From: CBDBJR01 sp965206445
GTDB lineage: Bacteria > Pseudomonadota > Gammaproteobacteria > Arenicellales > Poriferihabitantaceae
Assembly: GCA_965206445.1 (NCBI GenBank)
Contig: CBDBJR010000002.1
Coordinates: 372,001 to 436,000, forward strand
Direction: 5' to 3'
DNA: 64,000 nt
Shown: one piece after another, positions 42,416 through 51,449 of the stretch
Numbering within the stretch: the stretch's first letter is position 1
Layout: every line of letters starts with the position of its first letter
The notes under the pieces: model-generated
The model's database searches: none
Seen by the model: the letters and a program-made list of their open reading frames with translations, nothing else
What the model was told of the DNA's origin: nothing
Program-made: the position numbers and the translations under genes

Positions 42416-43000
42416 TCAGGCGTGGCCAACCTGGGTGGAGATATTGGCCGCATCGATGCCAAGCAGCATCGCGGCCTGCTGCCATTTGGCGTCGATGTCG
42501 AGACCAAAAATAATGTTTTCATCCGCCGGCACGCTGAGCCAGGCATTTTGCTGTAGCTCGGCCTCCAGCTGCCCCGCCGTCCAGCCGGCATAGCCCAGGC
42601 TTATGCAGGCGCGTTTCGGCCCCTGCCCCTGAGCCAGAGCCCGGAGAATATCCTGCGAGCTGGTCACACTCAGCTGTTGACTGATGGCGATGCTGGATTC
42701 CCACTGCTGCCCCGGCGTCGGCGTGTGCAGTACCAGGCCGAGCTCGGGCGAGACCGGGCCGCCGCAAAGTACCGGATTATTCGACCAGACCAGGCTGCTG
42801 ATCGGCAGCGATAGCTGTTCGAATATCTCGCCCATGCGGTGGTGTGTGACGCGGTTCACGGTGATGCCCATCGCGCCGTCGGCATCGTGCCGGCACAACA
42901 GGATAACCGAGCGGGTGAAATTGGGATCGTCCAACTGCGGCATGGAAATCAGCAGTTGATTCCGCAGTGAGGTGGATTCGTCCCGGGTCGGTGTTGTCAT
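42416..43000 (-). CDS. algH: YqgE/AlgH family protein (DUF179)
   Basis: 194 residues, a normal length. Family motifs: LRNQLLISMPQLDDPNFTRS near the N-terminus, GAMGITVNR, VLCGGPV, and SLGYAGWTAGQLE..L..N.W. The single-domain fold has no agreed catalytic function; the name comes from an alginate regulator in Pseudomonas. It starts 50 bp after the tonB-type gene and is followed by ruvX. This order is conserved in many gammaproteobacteria and is the main anchor for placing this genome. Confidence 0.93.
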   Translation of the reverse strand: MTTPTRDESTSLRNQLLISMPQLDDPNFTRSVILLCRHDADGAMGITVNRVTHHRMGEIFEQLSLPISSLVWSNNPVLCGGPVSPELGLVLHTPTPGQQWESSIAISQQLSVTSSQDILRALAQGQGPKRACISLGYAGWTAGQLEAELQQNAWLSVPADENIIFGLDIDAKWQQAAMLLGIDAANISTQVGHA

Positions 43001-43050
43001 GGTGCGAATGGGTTCGGGCGTGTCTGCATCGGGTGGCTGTATCGGGCCGA

Positions 43051-43857
43051 TTAATTGGCCGGCTCAATCGCGTCGACCGGCGTGCTGTAGAGCACGTGGT
43101 CTTTGCCAAACCGCCAGGTGCGAATAATGTGCAGCTTGTCGGTCGTTTGACGCATTTCCCGGCTGAATGTTGCGAACGGAGCGGATAAATAGACGATGCG
43201 CCGGGCACTGTCATCGAGTATTTTATGCCCCGAACTGCGCAGCAGCTTGATCGCGTCGATGTTGCCGTTGGATAGCAGCGTGACGTCGAGTATCAGGGCG
43301 CCTTCCAGATTGCTTTGCTTGGCCGCATCCGGGTAGTTGAGGTTGCCGGTTGTTTCTACTTTCAGGCGCCATGTTTCGATGTAGGCGGTGAATATCGATG
43401 CCTGCGCCTCGGAGCTGACGAATTTTTCTCTCGGCTGCTGCCGGGCATCGAGATAGGCCAGATCGATCGCGTCGGTCAGCTGTTGTCGATCCGGCAGCGG
43501 CGGTCTGCTGTGGGCTTGATAGGCCGATTCGACCTGCGTCAGCGACGCCTGGCTTTGCGGCTGGTGCGGGCGGCTTTGCGACTGCCGGAGTTGCATCTGC
43601 TGCTGCTGTGACTGGCTGTCCGATTCGCCCCGGCTGTTGATTTGCGCCAGCGTGCGGGCATTGGGGTTCGGTTGATCCTGATTGAGGTTGGGGGCCACCA
43701 GGGTGATTTTCAGCGGTGGTAAAAACGCCGACCGGTCGTTTTTCGGCATCACGAACGAAATCCCGAGCACCAGAAACAGGTGCGCAATGACCGAGGCGGT
43801 CAGCGCCCATCGAAGTGAGTCGAGAGTGGCCAAAGCAGTGGTGGTGGGCATCGCCAT
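43051..43857 (-). CDS. tonB: TonB-family energy transducer (TonB3-like)
   Basis: 268 residues. One membrane segment near residues 16-37 (SVIAHLFLVLGISFV), a Gln/Ser/Pro-rich periplasmic spacer (about 60-125), and a C-terminal TonB domain (about 165-255) with YPDAAKQ..LEGALILDVTL and IRTWRF. TonB proteins pass proton-motive-force energy from ExbB/ExbD to outer-membrane receptors. The P. aeruginosa gene at this position (tonB3) is needed for twitching motility. No exbB/exbD are nearby. It is transcribed away from pilJ, with a perfect TATAAT at 43906-43911. It is the first gene of the algH-ruvX operon. Confidence 0.85.
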   Translation of the reverse strand: MAMPTTTALATLDSLRWALTASVIAHLFLVLGISFVMPKNDRSAFLPPLKITLVAPNLNQDQPNPNARTLAQINSRGESDSQSQQQQMQLRQSQSRPHQPQSQASLTQVESAYQAHSRPPLPDRQQLTDAIDLAYLDARQQPREKFVSSEAQASIFTAYIETWRLKVETTGNLNYPDAAKQSNLEGALILDVTLLSNGNIDAIKLLRSSGHKILDDSARRIVYLSAPFATFSREMRQTTDKLHIIRTWRFGKDHVLYSTPVDAIEPAN

Positions 43858-43905
43858 GGTGTCGGTTCGCTTGCTAACGCGTGGTCTTTGAGTCGTACGA
43901 TAGCA

Positions 43906-43911
43906 ATTATA
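43906..43911 (-). promoter_or_regulatory. Candidate -10 box for the tonB-algH-ruvX operon
   Basis: On the minus strand this reads TATAAT, 48 bp before the tonB start codon. No convincing -35 box was found 16-18 bp upstream, so an activator may be required. Confidence 0.4.
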
Positions 43912-43938
43912 CTAGCATGTGCGCGCCGATGTTGCGCG

Positions 43939-43980
43939 CCGATGTGTTCGGGCCGATGTGTTCAGGCCGATGTGTTCAGG
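43939..43980 (+). repeat. Three tandem 14-bp repeats between tonB and pilJ
   Basis: Three units of CCGATGTGTTC(A/G)GG directly head to tail, with a further half-matching unit just upstream. They occupy the space where gshB and pilG-pilI stand in relatives. Confidence 0.75.
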
Positions 43981-44035
43981 GTAATCGCGCGCCACCGAAT
44001 GCCGGAAATCATGCATGGTCGATAACGGATTGCGT

Positions 44036-44063
44036 TATACTGCGCGCTGCTCGTTGAGCAGCG
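44036..44063 (+). promoter_or_regulatory. Candidate -10 box and leader hairpin of pilJ
   Basis: TATACT (44036-44041) is a 5/6 match to a -10 box. Right after it, CGCTGCTC-GTT-GAGCAGCG (44045-44063) forms an 8-bp hairpin that would sit at the very start of the transcript. No good -35 box was found and no T-run follows the hairpin. Confidence 0.35.
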
Positions 44064-44087
44064 GCCGATTCACACCCTCAGTTTTGT

Positions 44088-46226
44088 ATGATGACCAATA
44101 CTTCGACTCAAGGTTCTCTGTTTGACGAGATCGAAGAGATAAGCGAGCGTCGGCAGGACGCAGAGGCCGGCGGCCAACCGCGCGGTGGGGCCGCCGCTGC
44201 GGTCTGGAGCGCGGCTGCGGCCGCCAAAGCGCGCCGCACAGAGGTGTTTTTTGGCCTGCTGCTGGTGGCGGGGTTTGCCGGCTGGCTGCTGCTGCAATAT
44301 CTGGAAGATCGGCTTGATCGGCAGCGCATCAACCTGTTCACAGCGGTGTCGAAGGTCGAGGCCAATATCAATGCAATCGGCCATCGAGCGCAGTCGGCGG
44401 TCGGCGGCCGACAGGAAGCATTGGCCGATCTTCGCCGGTTGCAGTCAGACACCGGGCAGGCGATTGAGCGGCTGCAATCGGCGGCGCAGGAGAGCGCACT
44501 GCCGACGGCGCTGGGCGCGTATGCCGATGCGTTGCCGTTGGCCGATGAGTTGCCGTTGATGGTTGACGGCTGGCGGCAGATGCAAATGGAGCTCGACCGA
44601 CTGTTGACCAATTGGCCGGTTATCCGGGAAATGCACGCGCAGGCGGCCACGGTCGACGCGCTGGCGCCGCCACTGCTGGCGGCCTCCAACCAGCTGGTGC
44701 GTACGCTGATTGACGATGCCGCCAGCCTGGAGTTGATTGAGCTCGCCGGTCGCCAACGATTTCTGGTGCAGCAAATCGGGGCGGGTATGCAGGCACTGGT
44801 CGCCGGCCGGCGCGACGGGCAAGCCGCCGTCAAACAGCTCGACCACGATGTCAAGCTGTTTGACTGGGTAACCCGGACGATTGAACGCATCGGCGGCCCG
44901 GGCGTGCAACGCGGCATCGAGCAGGCCAGCCCGCGGTATGCCGAGCTCATAGACAGCGCCGTCGGTGCGCTGGCCCAGGCGAACCACTACGCAGCCTTGC
45001 ACCGCGCGTCTGATGCGATCGACGCCGCCGGCGGTGAAATCAACCGCCTGGCGGAGAATATGCACGCGGCGCTGCTGCGCGATGAGCGCTCGCTGTTGCT
45101 AAAACGGCTGCCGATGGTGTTGTTCGGCCTGTTGTTGTGTGTGCTGTGGGTGCTGCTGCGGTCGACTGTCTCCGGGCTGCGCCGGCGCGCTGACGCAGAC
45201 CGGCAGCAGGTCGCCCACGCGGTGCGTGCGACGACCGGACTGCTGCACCAGACGGGCGTCTGGTCCGCGGCGGATGCGCGCGCCGGCGGCGACCTGTCGC
45301 GTTCAACCGTCAAGGCCGTCAACCTCGCGGCCGGCCGGCTGCGCCGGCAGTTGCGCGACATTCGACGCATCAGCAAAAGAATGATCCTGCTCGCCGAGAG
45401 TACCGTACAGTTGCTCGAGCTGTACGTGGATGGCGGTCGGCACAGCCGCCGCTCGGCGGCGGTGCTGGCGCTGGCGGCGGAAGTGCAGGGCCTGACCGGG
45501 ATGGTCGACGGTATGCAGGCGCTGGTGTCGAAATCGGCCACCTGCGCGCATGAAACCGCCGTCGCGGCGACCGGCGGGGTCGATGCGGTGCGCGATACGC
45601 GCCACGGCCTGGCCACCGGGCGCGGCCGGGTTCAGGCCGCCGGTCAATGCCTGCAAGACCTGCGCACGCGCGCGCAGCAGGCCGCCGCGGCGGCGGAGGC
45701 GATGCGCACTGCCGGCGAGCAGATCAACGCGCTGTCGATTAATGCGCCCCTCCAGACGTCCGAGGGGGGCGAGTCGGCGGCGGTTACCGCGGAGGCGCAG
45801 CGGCTGGCGCAGCAGGCCGCCGACCACGCCGCCGAGCTGGCCGGCAATCTGCGCGGCGATGCCGATCAGGCAAAGGGCGCGCTGGCGGAGGCGCTGGCGG
45901 AGCTGGCGGCGGGGGTGGATGCGGCCGACCGGGCCGGCCGGGCGACGGATCAAATCAAGCGCATCAATCAGCGGTTATTGACGGCGACCAAACAGTCGGC
46001 AGTCGAGGCCGTGCGCGGCTCAAAGGCGGTCAGTCGGGTCAAAAAGCACGCCGCCGCGCTCAAGACGGCAGCCGAAAAATCGGACCTGCGGGTGGGTCAG
46101 ACGCTGATGTCGCTGGAGCAGATCAAACGCATCGCCACTGTGCTGGAGCGATCGATTGCCGGCTTCATGCCGTCGAACAAGCCGTCGGACAGGCCCGCGG
46201 ATGCGCCGGGCGAGGGCACGAGATAA
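44088..46226 (+). CDS. pilJ: PilJ-like methyl-accepting chemotaxis transducer with degenerate signalling tip
   Basis: 712 residues. A 50-residue cytoplasmic extension precedes a membrane segment at about 53-70, a helical periplasmic region (about 75-338) with the PilJ-type sequence LAGRQRFLVQQIGAGMQAL, a second membrane segment at about 341-358, and a long Ala-rich helical cytoplasmic domain. PilJ normally links type IV pilus state to the ChpA kinase. The hairpin tip that binds CheW/CheA (usually DIA.QTN.LALNAAI.A...G..GRGFAVVA.EV..LA) is reduced here to INALSINAPLQTSEGGESAAVTAEAQRLA: the GRGFAVV signature is missing. Kinase control is therefore doubtful. ATG is doubled at the start and no Shine-Dalgarno is obvious. 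The response-regulator and CheW genes usually upstream are absent. Confidence 0.75.
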   Translation: MMTNTSTQGSLFDEIEEISERRQDAEAGGQPRGGAAAAVWSAAAAAKARRTEVFFGLLLVAGFAGWLLLQYLEDRLDRQRINLFTAVSKVEANINAIGHRAQSAVGGRQEALADLRRLQSDTGQAIERLQSAAQESALPTALGAYADALPLADELPLMVDGWRQMQMELDRLLTNWPVIREMHAQAATVDALAPPLLAASNQLVRTLIDDAASLELIELAGRQRFLVQQIGAGMQALVAGRRDGQAAVKQLDHDVKLFDWVTRTIERIGGPGVQRGIEQASPRYAELIDSAVGALAQANHYAALHRASDAIDAAGGEINRLAENMHAALLRDERSLLLKRLPMVLFGLLLCVLWVLLRSTVSGLRRRADADRQQVAHAVRATTGLLHQTGVWSAADARAGGDLSRSTVKAVNLAAGRLRRQLRDIRRISKRMILLAESTVQLLELYVDGGRHSRRSAAVLALAAEVQGLTGMVDGMQALVSKSATCAHETAVAATGGVDAVRDTRHGLATGRGRVQAAGQCLQDLRTRAQQAAAAAEAMRTAGEQINALSINAPLQTSEGGESAAVTAEAQRLAQQAADHAAELAGNLRGDADQAKGALAEALAELAAGVDAADRAGRATDQIKRINQRLLTATKQSAVEAVRGSKAVSRVKKHAAALKTAAEKSDLRVGQTLMSLEQIKRIATVLERSIAGFMPSNKPSDRPADAPGEGTR

Positions 46227-46371
46227 GTGTCGTCATTGCGCTGTCGCCGGCTATTGCCAGTCGGCTGTTATCGTCGGCGGTTATCTGTCGTGCGCTTTTT
46301 ATCGCGGCGCACCGGGGCCGGATGCGACGGCGCGCCGGGGACGGAAAATGGCGGGTTGATGGCAATGGCAG

Positions 46372-49077
46372 ATGGATAGCGTGAGCACCCCGGATTATCA
46401 GGCCGCACCCGACGCCGGTCGGATCGATGCTGGCGCTGATGGCCGAATCGACGCCGCCCAGCTCGACGATGCGGTCAAAACCCGGCTGAATCAATCCATA
46501 GACGGCCTCGTGGAGGCGGTCGGGCGGGGGGAGAACGGCGCCGACTTTCAGCAGCGGGTGCGGGTGGTGCCGGAGCTGCGGCAGTTGCGCGTGGCGCTCA
46601 AGCGCGCCGAGCTGGGGGCGGCGAGTATGTTTGCCCATGCTATCGAATTGCTGCACTTGAAAGCGGCCGCCGAATCTGCGGCTCGAAGGCGGCGGCTGTT
46701 TGACGCCGTGCGTCAGGCGCTGAGCGTGCTGCAGCACTATCTGCGCGCACTGCAAAGCCGGCAGCCGCTTTCCCCGCTTGCCCTGCTTGACCAGATGAAT
46801 GTGGTCAGGCGCCGGGTGGGGTTGCCGGCGATGCGGGAATATGACGTGTTTACCCCGGCGCTGCCGCTGCCGATCGCGCCGGCCCGGGGGCCGCGGATGG
46901 CGCCCGCCGCGCGCATCCAACGCATCGATACGCTGCACCGGCGCTTTCGGCTGCAATTGCTGGGCTGGCTGGCCGGCGATAGCGACGATAGCCGGCTCGA
47001 GACCCTGTTTGCGCTATGCGATCAACTGCAACAGCTTGGCGATGCGGGCACGCAGCGGCAGCTGTGGTGGGTGGCGGGCGGCTTTATGGAGGTCGCGGTT
47101 GCATCAGGCCGGCTGGATGATAACGCGGTAAAGGCGCAGTTCGCCCGGCTGGAGGCCGAGATCCGGCGGATGAAAAAGCCCGAGCGGGTGCCGGGCACCG
47201 ATGCGGCGGTGCATCGGTCGATGCGGTGCATGCTGTATTACATCGGGATTAACCCGCAGGTGGCGTCAACCCGGGTGGCGCAGATTCGCCACCAATGCGG
47301 GCTGCCGTTCTGGTTTGCCAGGCCGCCGGCGCGCCAGCGCGTCAATCCGGCGTTGCTGGCCCGGCTGCAAGCGGTGGCAACCGCGCTGGATGACCTGCGC
47401 AGCGCGCCGGTGCAGCCGGATGTGATCGCGTCGATCGGCAAAAAACTGCGCGCGGCTGCCGGTGCGTTTGCACTGCTGGAATGCGCCGAGGCGGCGGCGC
47501 TGGCGCAGTCGCTGCCGCCGGTGCTGGAACGGCTGCGGCAGCAGGCGGCGCCGACCGAGGCCGATTGGGCGCCTGTGGCGGGCATGGTGGCCGAGCTGAT
47601 TGCGGCCGCTCGGCAGCGGGCGGGCGCGGACGACAACACGGGCGACGACGCTGACCGGCACGCCGAGGCGGCCGGGATGCGGGCTGGGATGGACACGTCG
47701 GCGGCCGATAGCGCGGCGCCGGTCGAGGCCGTGCAGCCGGATGCAACGGCGTCCGGCGAGCAGAGCGGGGCCGCGGCGCGTGCGCTCTTTCTGCTGGAAG
47801 CGGAAGCGACGCTCGGCGCTATCCACGCGCAGTTGCAGCACTGGCGGAAAACCGGCCTGGACGAGCAGCTACAGGCGCAGTTGGGGCGTTGTTTCCATAC
47901 GCTTATCGACAGTGCGACAGCGGTCGCCGACGATACGATTGTCCAGCTTGGCCGGGGCATGGAAATGCTGCTGGGTGAGCACAGCGGCGCGGTTGACGAG
48001 GCGATCGATCGGTTGAATTTACTGGAAGAGATGCACGACGGGCTGGCGGCCCACCTGGGCCTGGTTGCCGGCGGCGGCCCGGATGTGTCGGCATTGCAAA
48101 AAATGCTGGCGGTACTGCTCGCCGGGGTGGACGCGCCCGGGCCGCTGCCGGCGTCATCGGCGGGGCCGGTCGCTGCGGGCGGCGCCGGCCACAAGACGGC
48201 GGCTGACGCACCGCCGGATGACGCGGCTGAGCGGGCCGCGGGCGCAGTGAAGCCGGGCGATCTGCCGGCATTGGCGGACGTCTGCAACCTGGTGCGCGCA
48301 GTCGCCGGTCGGCACCGCTCGCTGGCCGTCGGCAGCGCCGCGGCGGTGCTGAAAAGTGACGGCAGCCTGGTGACGCAAACCGATATTGCGCTGCAAGAGC
48401 AGCTGCAGCGGGAGCTGCAACAGCGCTGGCCGCAATACGGATTTGTCGGCGAAGAGATGCGCTACGAGCAACAACTGGCCGCGATAACGCAAAGTCGGGA
48501 CGGGTATTGGGTGCTCGACCCGCTCGACGGGACGACCAATTTCTCCTCCGGGTTTTTGTTTTACGGGATTTCGCTGGCGCTGGTGATCGACGGTACGGCG
48601 CATTTGGGCGTGGTGTTCGACCCGGTGCGCAGCGAGTGCTTCAGCGCCGAGCGTGGCCGGGGCGCGCTGCTGAACGGGCGGCCGCTGGTGAGCAGCAAGC
48701 CGACCATTCTGGCCGAGTGCATTGCCAATGTCGATTACAAGCGGCTGGTGGCGAGTCTGGCGGAGCGGTTGGTGCGCGCGCCGCCGTATCGCTCGCAGCG
48801 CAATCTGGGCGCCTCGGTGCTGGAGTGGTGCTGGCTGGCGTCCGGACGGATTCAGCTGTATCTGCACGGCGGCCAGAAACTCTGGGATTTTGCCGCCGGG
48901 TATTTGATCCTGCTCGAGGCCGGCGGCGCGGCGACCAGCCTGTCCGGGCTGCCGCTTGACTATGCCGAATTGAGAAAACGCGCGATTGTGGCCGCCTCGA
49001 ATGCCGATTTATTGCGTCAGTGGCTGGCCTGGATCAAAGAAAATTCGGTGCATTCATACGATTTTAACGCGGCATAA
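46372..49077 (+). CDS. ChpA N-terminal region fused to an inositol-monophosphatase-family domain
   Basis: 901 residues in one frame. Residues about 25-330 match the start of ChpA-type kinases: LRQLRVALKRAELGAASMFAHAIELL, LQHYL..LQ......LALLDQMN..R, QRQLWWVAGGFMEVAV and RSMRCMLYYIG. A region near 455-590 is Hpt-like but altered, CFHTLIDSATAV (H509) instead of HTLKGSARM. No CheA dimerisation, ATPase, CheW-like or receiver domain follows. Instead residues about 630-895 form an inositol-monophosphatase-like domain with the metal-binding sites GEE (694-695), DPLDGTTNF (716-724) and WDFAAG (W838, D839), all intact. That domain should hydrolyse a small phosphate ester; the substrate is unknown. An Ala/Pro-rich linker joins the halves. 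It follows pilJ by 145 bp and precedes transketolase. Confidence 0.8.
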   Translation: MDSVSTPDYQAAPDAGRIDAGADGRIDAAQLDDAVKTRLNQSIDGLVEAVGRGENGADFQQRVRVVPELRQLRVALKRAELGAASMFAHAIELLHLKAAAESAARRRRLFDAVRQALSVLQHYLRALQSRQPLSPLALLDQMNVVRRRVGLPAMREYDVFTPALPLPIAPARGPRMAPAARIQRIDTLHRRFRLQLLGWLAGDSDDSRLETLFALCDQLQQLGDAGTQRQLWWVAGGFMEVAVASGRLDDNAVKAQFARLEAEIRRMKKPERVPGTDAAVHRSMRCMLYYIGINPQVASTRVAQIRHQCGLPFWFARPPARQRVNPALLARLQAVATALDDLRSAPVQPDVIASIGKKLRAAAGAFALLECAEAAALAQSLPPVLERLRQQAAPTEADWAPVAGMVAELIAAARQRAGADDNTGDDADRHAEAAGMRAGMDTSAADSAAPVEAVQPDATASGEQSGAAARALFLLEAEATLGAIHAQLQHWRKTGLDEQLQAQLGRCFHTLIDSATAVADDTIVQLGRGMEMLLGEHSGAVDEAIDRLNLLEEMHDGLAAHLGLVAGGGPDVSALQKMLAVLLAGVDAPGPLPASSAGPVAAGGAGHKTAADAPPDDAAERAAGAVKPGDLPALADVCNLVRAVAGRHRSLAVGSAAAVLKSDGSLVTQTDIALQEQLQRELQQRWPQYGFVGEEMRYEQQLAAITQSRDGYWVLDPLDGTTNFSSGFLFYGISLALVIDGTAHLGVVFDPVRSECFSAERGRGALLNGRPLVSSKPTILAECIANVDYKRLVASLAERLVRAPPYRSQRNLGASVLEWCWLASGRIQLYLHGGQKLWDFAAGYLILLEAGGAATSLSGLPLDYAELRKRAIVAASNADLLRQWLAWIKENSVHSYDFNAA

Positions 49078-49202
49078 TTGGCCGCTGTCGATCCGGTGTG
49101 TCGGCAGCAATCAACCATCCGACCAAACCGACGCGGCGGCCGGCCTGCCGGCCGATAAGCGGGTTTGATTTCACTCATCTGTGGTCAGGGGAAAACAGGC
49201 GT

Positions 49203-51209
49203 ATGACTTCAATCAGCCGTTACGACAAAGCCAATGCCATCAGGGCGCTCAGTATGGATGCGGTGCAGCGGGCGGCGTGCGGCCATCCGGGTGCGCCGAT
49301 GGGCATGGCGGACCTGGCCGAGGTGCTGTGGAGCGATTTCCTGCGGCACAATCCGAACAACCCGGCGTGGCCGGACCGGGATCGGTTTGTGCTGTCGAAC
49401 GGGCATGCGTCGATGCTGCTGTATGCGCTGCTGCATCTGACCGGCTATGCGGTCGGCATCGACGATCTGAAGGCGTTTCGCCAACTGCATTCGATCACGC
49501 CCGGCCATCCCGAGTACGGGCAGACCGCCGGGGTGGAAGCCACGACCGGGCCGCTGGGGCAGGGGCTGGCCAATGCCGTGGGCATGGCGATCGGTGAAAA
49601 AACGCTGGCCGCGCAGTTCAATCGTCCCGGCCACGCCATCGTTGACCACGACACCTATGTGTTGTTGGGCGACGGCTGCCTGATGGAGGGGATTTCGCAT
49701 GAAGCCGGCTCTTTGGCCGGGACGCTGAAGCTCGGCAAGCTGATCGCGTTGTACGACGACAACGGCATTTCCATAGACGGCCGGGTTGACGGCTGGTTTA
49801 CCGACGACACCGCCGGGCGGTTTCGGGCCTACGGCTGGCACGTGATCGGCGCGGTTGACGGGCACGATGCCGCGGCGGTGGCCGCCGCGATACGGGCCGC
49901 CCGCGCGGAGACCGCCAGGCCGACGCTGATATGCTGTAAAACCACCATCGGCTTTGGCGCACCGAACAAGGCCGGCACCGCCGCCAGCCACGGCGCGCCG
50001 CTGGGGGCGGATGAAATCGAGCAGGCGCGCGCGCAGCTGGGCTGGCCGCATGCGCCGTTCGAGGTTCCCGAGCCGGTGTACCGGGCCTGGGATGCGCGCC
50101 AGTCCGGTGCGCAGCAGGAGGCGCAATGGCAGGAGAAAATGCGGCATTATCGTCAGCAGGAGCCGCTGCTGGCGGCCGAGTTGGAGCGCCGATACGCGGG
50201 TGATTTGCCGGCTGACTGGTCGGCCTGCTGCGACCGGCAACTGCACGAGATCGATCAACAGCAGGCCGCGATGGCATCGCGCAAGGCCTCGCAACAGGCG
50301 CTGGAATGCCTGGCGCCGATATTGCCCGAGCTGATCGGCGGCTCGGCTGACCTGACCGACTCGAATCTGACCCGGTGGTCGCGCTCGGTGGCGATACACG
50401 AGCAGGACGACGGCAACTATATTCACTTCGGGGTGCGCGAATTTGCGATGGCGGCGATCCTGAACGGGCTGGCGCTGCACCGCGGGTTCAAGCCGTACGG
50501 CGCGACTTTTCTGATGTTTTCGGACTACGCCCGCAATGCGCTGCGCATGTCGGCGCTGATGCGGCAGGCGTGCATCTACGTGTTGACGCATGATTCGGTC
50601 GGGCTGGGTGAAGATGGCCCGACCCATCAGCCAATCGAGCAGTTGGCGACGCTGCGCCTGATTCCGAATATGTCGGTCTGGCGGCCGTGCGATGCGGTCG
50701 AAACGGTGGCCGCCTGGCAGCAGGCGTGCGCCGCGAGCGCGCAGCCGGTGGCGCTGATATTGTCGCGTCAATCGCTGACGCATCAGCCGCGCGCAGCGGA
50801 GCAGATTGACGCAATTCGCCGCGGCGGCTACGTGTTGTATCAGCACGGCGATGCGCCGCAGGTGCTGGTGATGGCCACCGGCTCCGAGGTCGAGCTGGCG
50901 GTGCAGGCGGCGCGGCGGCTGACCGGGTATGCCGTGCGCGTGGTGTCGATGCCGTCAACCGATCGATACGATGCACAGCCGCCGGCGTACCGGCAGTCGG
51001 TGCTGCCCGAGGAGATCGACTGCCGCATCTCGATCGAAGCCGGCGCGACCGCCGGCTGGGCACGGTATGTCGGTCGCCGCGGACTGTCGATCGGCATCGA
51101 CAGGTTCGGCGAGTCGGCGCCGGGCGGGGAGGCGCTGGCGTATCTGGGGTTGAGTGTGGAGGCCGTTACGGTGCGCCTGCGGGAGTATCTCGGGCGGTTC
51201 TTTGGTTGA
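49203..51209 (+). CDS. tkt: Transketolase
   Basis: 668 residues from the ATG at 49203, the length of E. coli TktA. An in-frame ATG at 49098 would add 35 unconserved residues. Thiamine-diphosphate enzyme of the non-oxidative pentose phosphate pathway and carbon fixation cycles, moving two-carbon ketol units between sugar phosphates. Motifs: NAIRALSMDAVQRAACGHPGAP at the start, GPLGQG, the ThDP-binding GDGCLMEGISHEA...YDDN, KTTIGFGAPNKAG with SHGAPLG, GVREFAMAAI (catalytic Glu), and DSVGLGEDGPTHQP. A weak AGGGG lies about 15 bp before the start. It follows the ChpA/phosphatase fusion; no other central-carbon genes adjoin it here. Confidence 0.97.
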   Translation: MTSISRYDKANAIRALSMDAVQRAACGHPGAPMGMADLAEVLWSDFLRHNPNNPAWPDRDRFVLSNGHASMLLYALLHLTGYAVGIDDLKAFRQLHSITPGHPEYGQTAGVEATTGPLGQGLANAVGMAIGEKTLAAQFNRPGHAIVDHDTYVLLGDGCLMEGISHEAGSLAGTLKLGKLIALYDDNGISIDGRVDGWFTDDTAGRFRAYGWHVIGAVDGHDAAAVAAAIRAARAETARPTLICCKTTIGFGAPNKAGTAASHGAPLGADEIEQARAQLGWPHAPFEVPEPVYRAWDARQSGAQQEAQWQEKMRHYRQQEPLLAAELERRYAGDLPADWSACCDRQLHEIDQQQAAMASRKASQQALECLAPILPELIGGSADLTDSNLTRWSRSVAIHEQDDGNYIHFGVREFAMAAILNGLALHRGFKPYGATFLMFSDYARNALRMSALMRQACIYVLTHDSVGLGEDGPTHQPIEQLATLRLIPNMSVWRPCDAVETVAAWQQACAASAQPVALILSRQSLTHQPRAAEQIDAIRRGGYVLYQHGDAPQVLVMATGSEVELAVQAARRLTGYAVRVVSMPSTDRYDAQPPAYRQSVLPEEIDCRISIEAGATAGWARYVGRRGLSIGIDRFGESAPGGEALAYLGLSVEAVTVRLREYLGRFFG

Positions 51210-51449
51210 GTCGGGTGTGGGGTTAATCCGCCGTGCGGCGAGCGCAGTCTAATATTGTGCCCGGTCAATAACGCCGCTGCCGGTTATCAGTGCAACATTA
51301 CCGATGATGGGCGGGTGAGATGCGGTCGCATCCCGATTTTCTCATCCATCAATACCGCATATCGGAATAAGACAAAGCGCGTTCGCATTGACCACACCGT
51401 TTTCGCGTATTAATCAGATTTTCCTCAACTTATTATCAGGAGCAATAGT
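51210..51449 (+). promoter_or_regulatory. 240-bp intergenic region with weak promoter candidate
   Basis: No gene seen. TTGACC (51388-51393) is followed 17 bp later by a poor -10 (TAATCA, 51411-51416) or 14 bp later by TATTAA (51408-51413). A strong Shine-Dalgarno AGGAG stands 7 bp before the next ATG. A small dyad GATGCG-GT-CGCATC lies mid-region; it is not followed by a clear T-run. Confidence 0.3.

Noticed and set aside
49098..49202. 35-residue N-terminal extension of transketolase
   Set aside because: Not conserved; the frame beginning at 49203 aligns from its first residues with E. coli transketolase.
49209..50846. 545-codon minus-strand frame opposite transketolase
   Set aside because: Transketolase is unambiguous over its whole length; the antisense frame shows no family motifs.
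51210..51449. Rho-independent terminator after transketolase
   Set aside because: Only a 6-bp dyad with no adjacent T-run was found.
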